Source: Bacteroidota bacterium (GTDB lineage: Bacteria > Bacteroidota > Bacteroidia > J057). From it: a DNA stretch of 5,408 nt. Positions 5,215 through 5,408 of this stretch are shown in pieces. Both the position numbers and the translations under genes were made by a program. The notes under the pieces were generated by a model that saw nothing but the letters and a program-made list of their open reading frames with translations, ran no database searches and had not been told where the DNA came from. The DNA lies in assembly GCA_004292985.1 (NCBI GenBank), contig RDXT01000348.1:1-5408 (forward strand), given 5' to 3'. The first letter of the stretch is position 1; each line of letters opens with the position of its first letter.

Positions 5215-5408
5215 ATGTCTGAGGAACGGGTAAACCTTACAACCTCGCATCTGTCTCTTGATCCAGCTGACCCTGTCAAACACACGTCCCCTCATTCAGA
5301 TTCTGATTACCGTCTGCTGAATGACTGGCAACTGTCGGCATACCGCCCTGTGCTGGCCGTTGTAAAACGTGATGGAAGCCTCGTTTACCTTTCAGACGCG
5401 CTGAAGGA
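5215..5408 (+). CDS. Start of a probable PAS-domain signalling protein (3' end outside window)
   Basis: The frame is open from ATG 5215 to the window edge, giving 64 complete codons. The first ~35 residues are polar and look disordered (MSEERVNLTT, then a Ser/Asp/His-rich stretch). They are followed by WQLSAYRPVLAVVKRDGSLVYLSDAL (38-63), where VLAVVKRDGSLVYLSDA matches the entry to a PAS domain (typically an 'I-x-x-x-D-x-x-G-x-I-x-Y-x-S' pattern). PAS proteins of this kind are often sensor histidine kinases or other signal-transduction proteins, but the output domain is not in the window. No Shine-Dalgarno precedes the ATG, consistent with the phylum. The change from AT-rich DNA to coding composition occurs at this ATG, which supports the start. 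The gene is divergent from the DUF58 operon. Confidence 0.6.
   Translation, partial: MSEERVNLTTSHLSLDPADPVKHTSPHSDSDYRLLNDWQLSAYRPVLAVVKRDGSLVYLSDALK

Overview
The window looks like an ordinary chromosomal stretch from a member of the Bacteroidota. The clues are a TonB-dependent receptor paired with an acidic-start lipoprotein, the absence of Shine-Dalgarno sequences before most starts, TAnnTTTG-like promoter boxes, and protein families I associate with this phylum. The coding DNA is moderately GC-rich and the intergenic DNA is clearly AT-rich. I cannot place it below phylum with confidence; a saprospirian or cytophagal lineage is only a guess. There are no RNA genes, insertion sequences, CRISPR arrays or long repeats that I can see, and no gene-free stretch longer than about 160 bases.

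Layout. Bases 1-1170 (+) hold the C-terminal end of a TonB-dependent outer-membrane receptor, followed 12 bases later by a lipoprotein gene; a strong intrinsic terminator at 1194-1217 closes this unit. Bases 1217-2236 (-) encode an uncharacterised radical SAM protein with a SPASM-like C-terminal cysteine cluster. Its 5' end faces, across 48 bases, a flavin prenyltransferase of the UbiX family at 2285-2830 (+). UbiX converges with a three-gene minus-strand cluster (5056 down to 2850): a DUF58/von Willebrand-A-like protein, a secreted TPR protein, and a secreted tryptophan-rich protein of unknown function whose GTG start overlaps the TPR stop codon. An AT-rich divergent promoter region (5057-5214) separates this cluster from the start of a gene at 5215 (+) that runs off the window and appears to begin a PAS-type sensory domain.

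How the parts may work together. The receptor and lipoprotein are probably co-expressed at the outer membrane for uptake of an unidentified ligand. UbiX makes prenylated FMN for UbiD-type decarboxylases, none of which is in the window. The DUF58-TPR-secreted protein cluster resembles a cut-down relative of the MoxR/Bat gene clusters, without visible moxR, batA/B or batD. I found no convincing new system. The most interesting items are this small orphan DUF58 cluster, the radical SAM protein without a visible substrate, and an Asp in place of the usual Glu at a UbiX active-site position.
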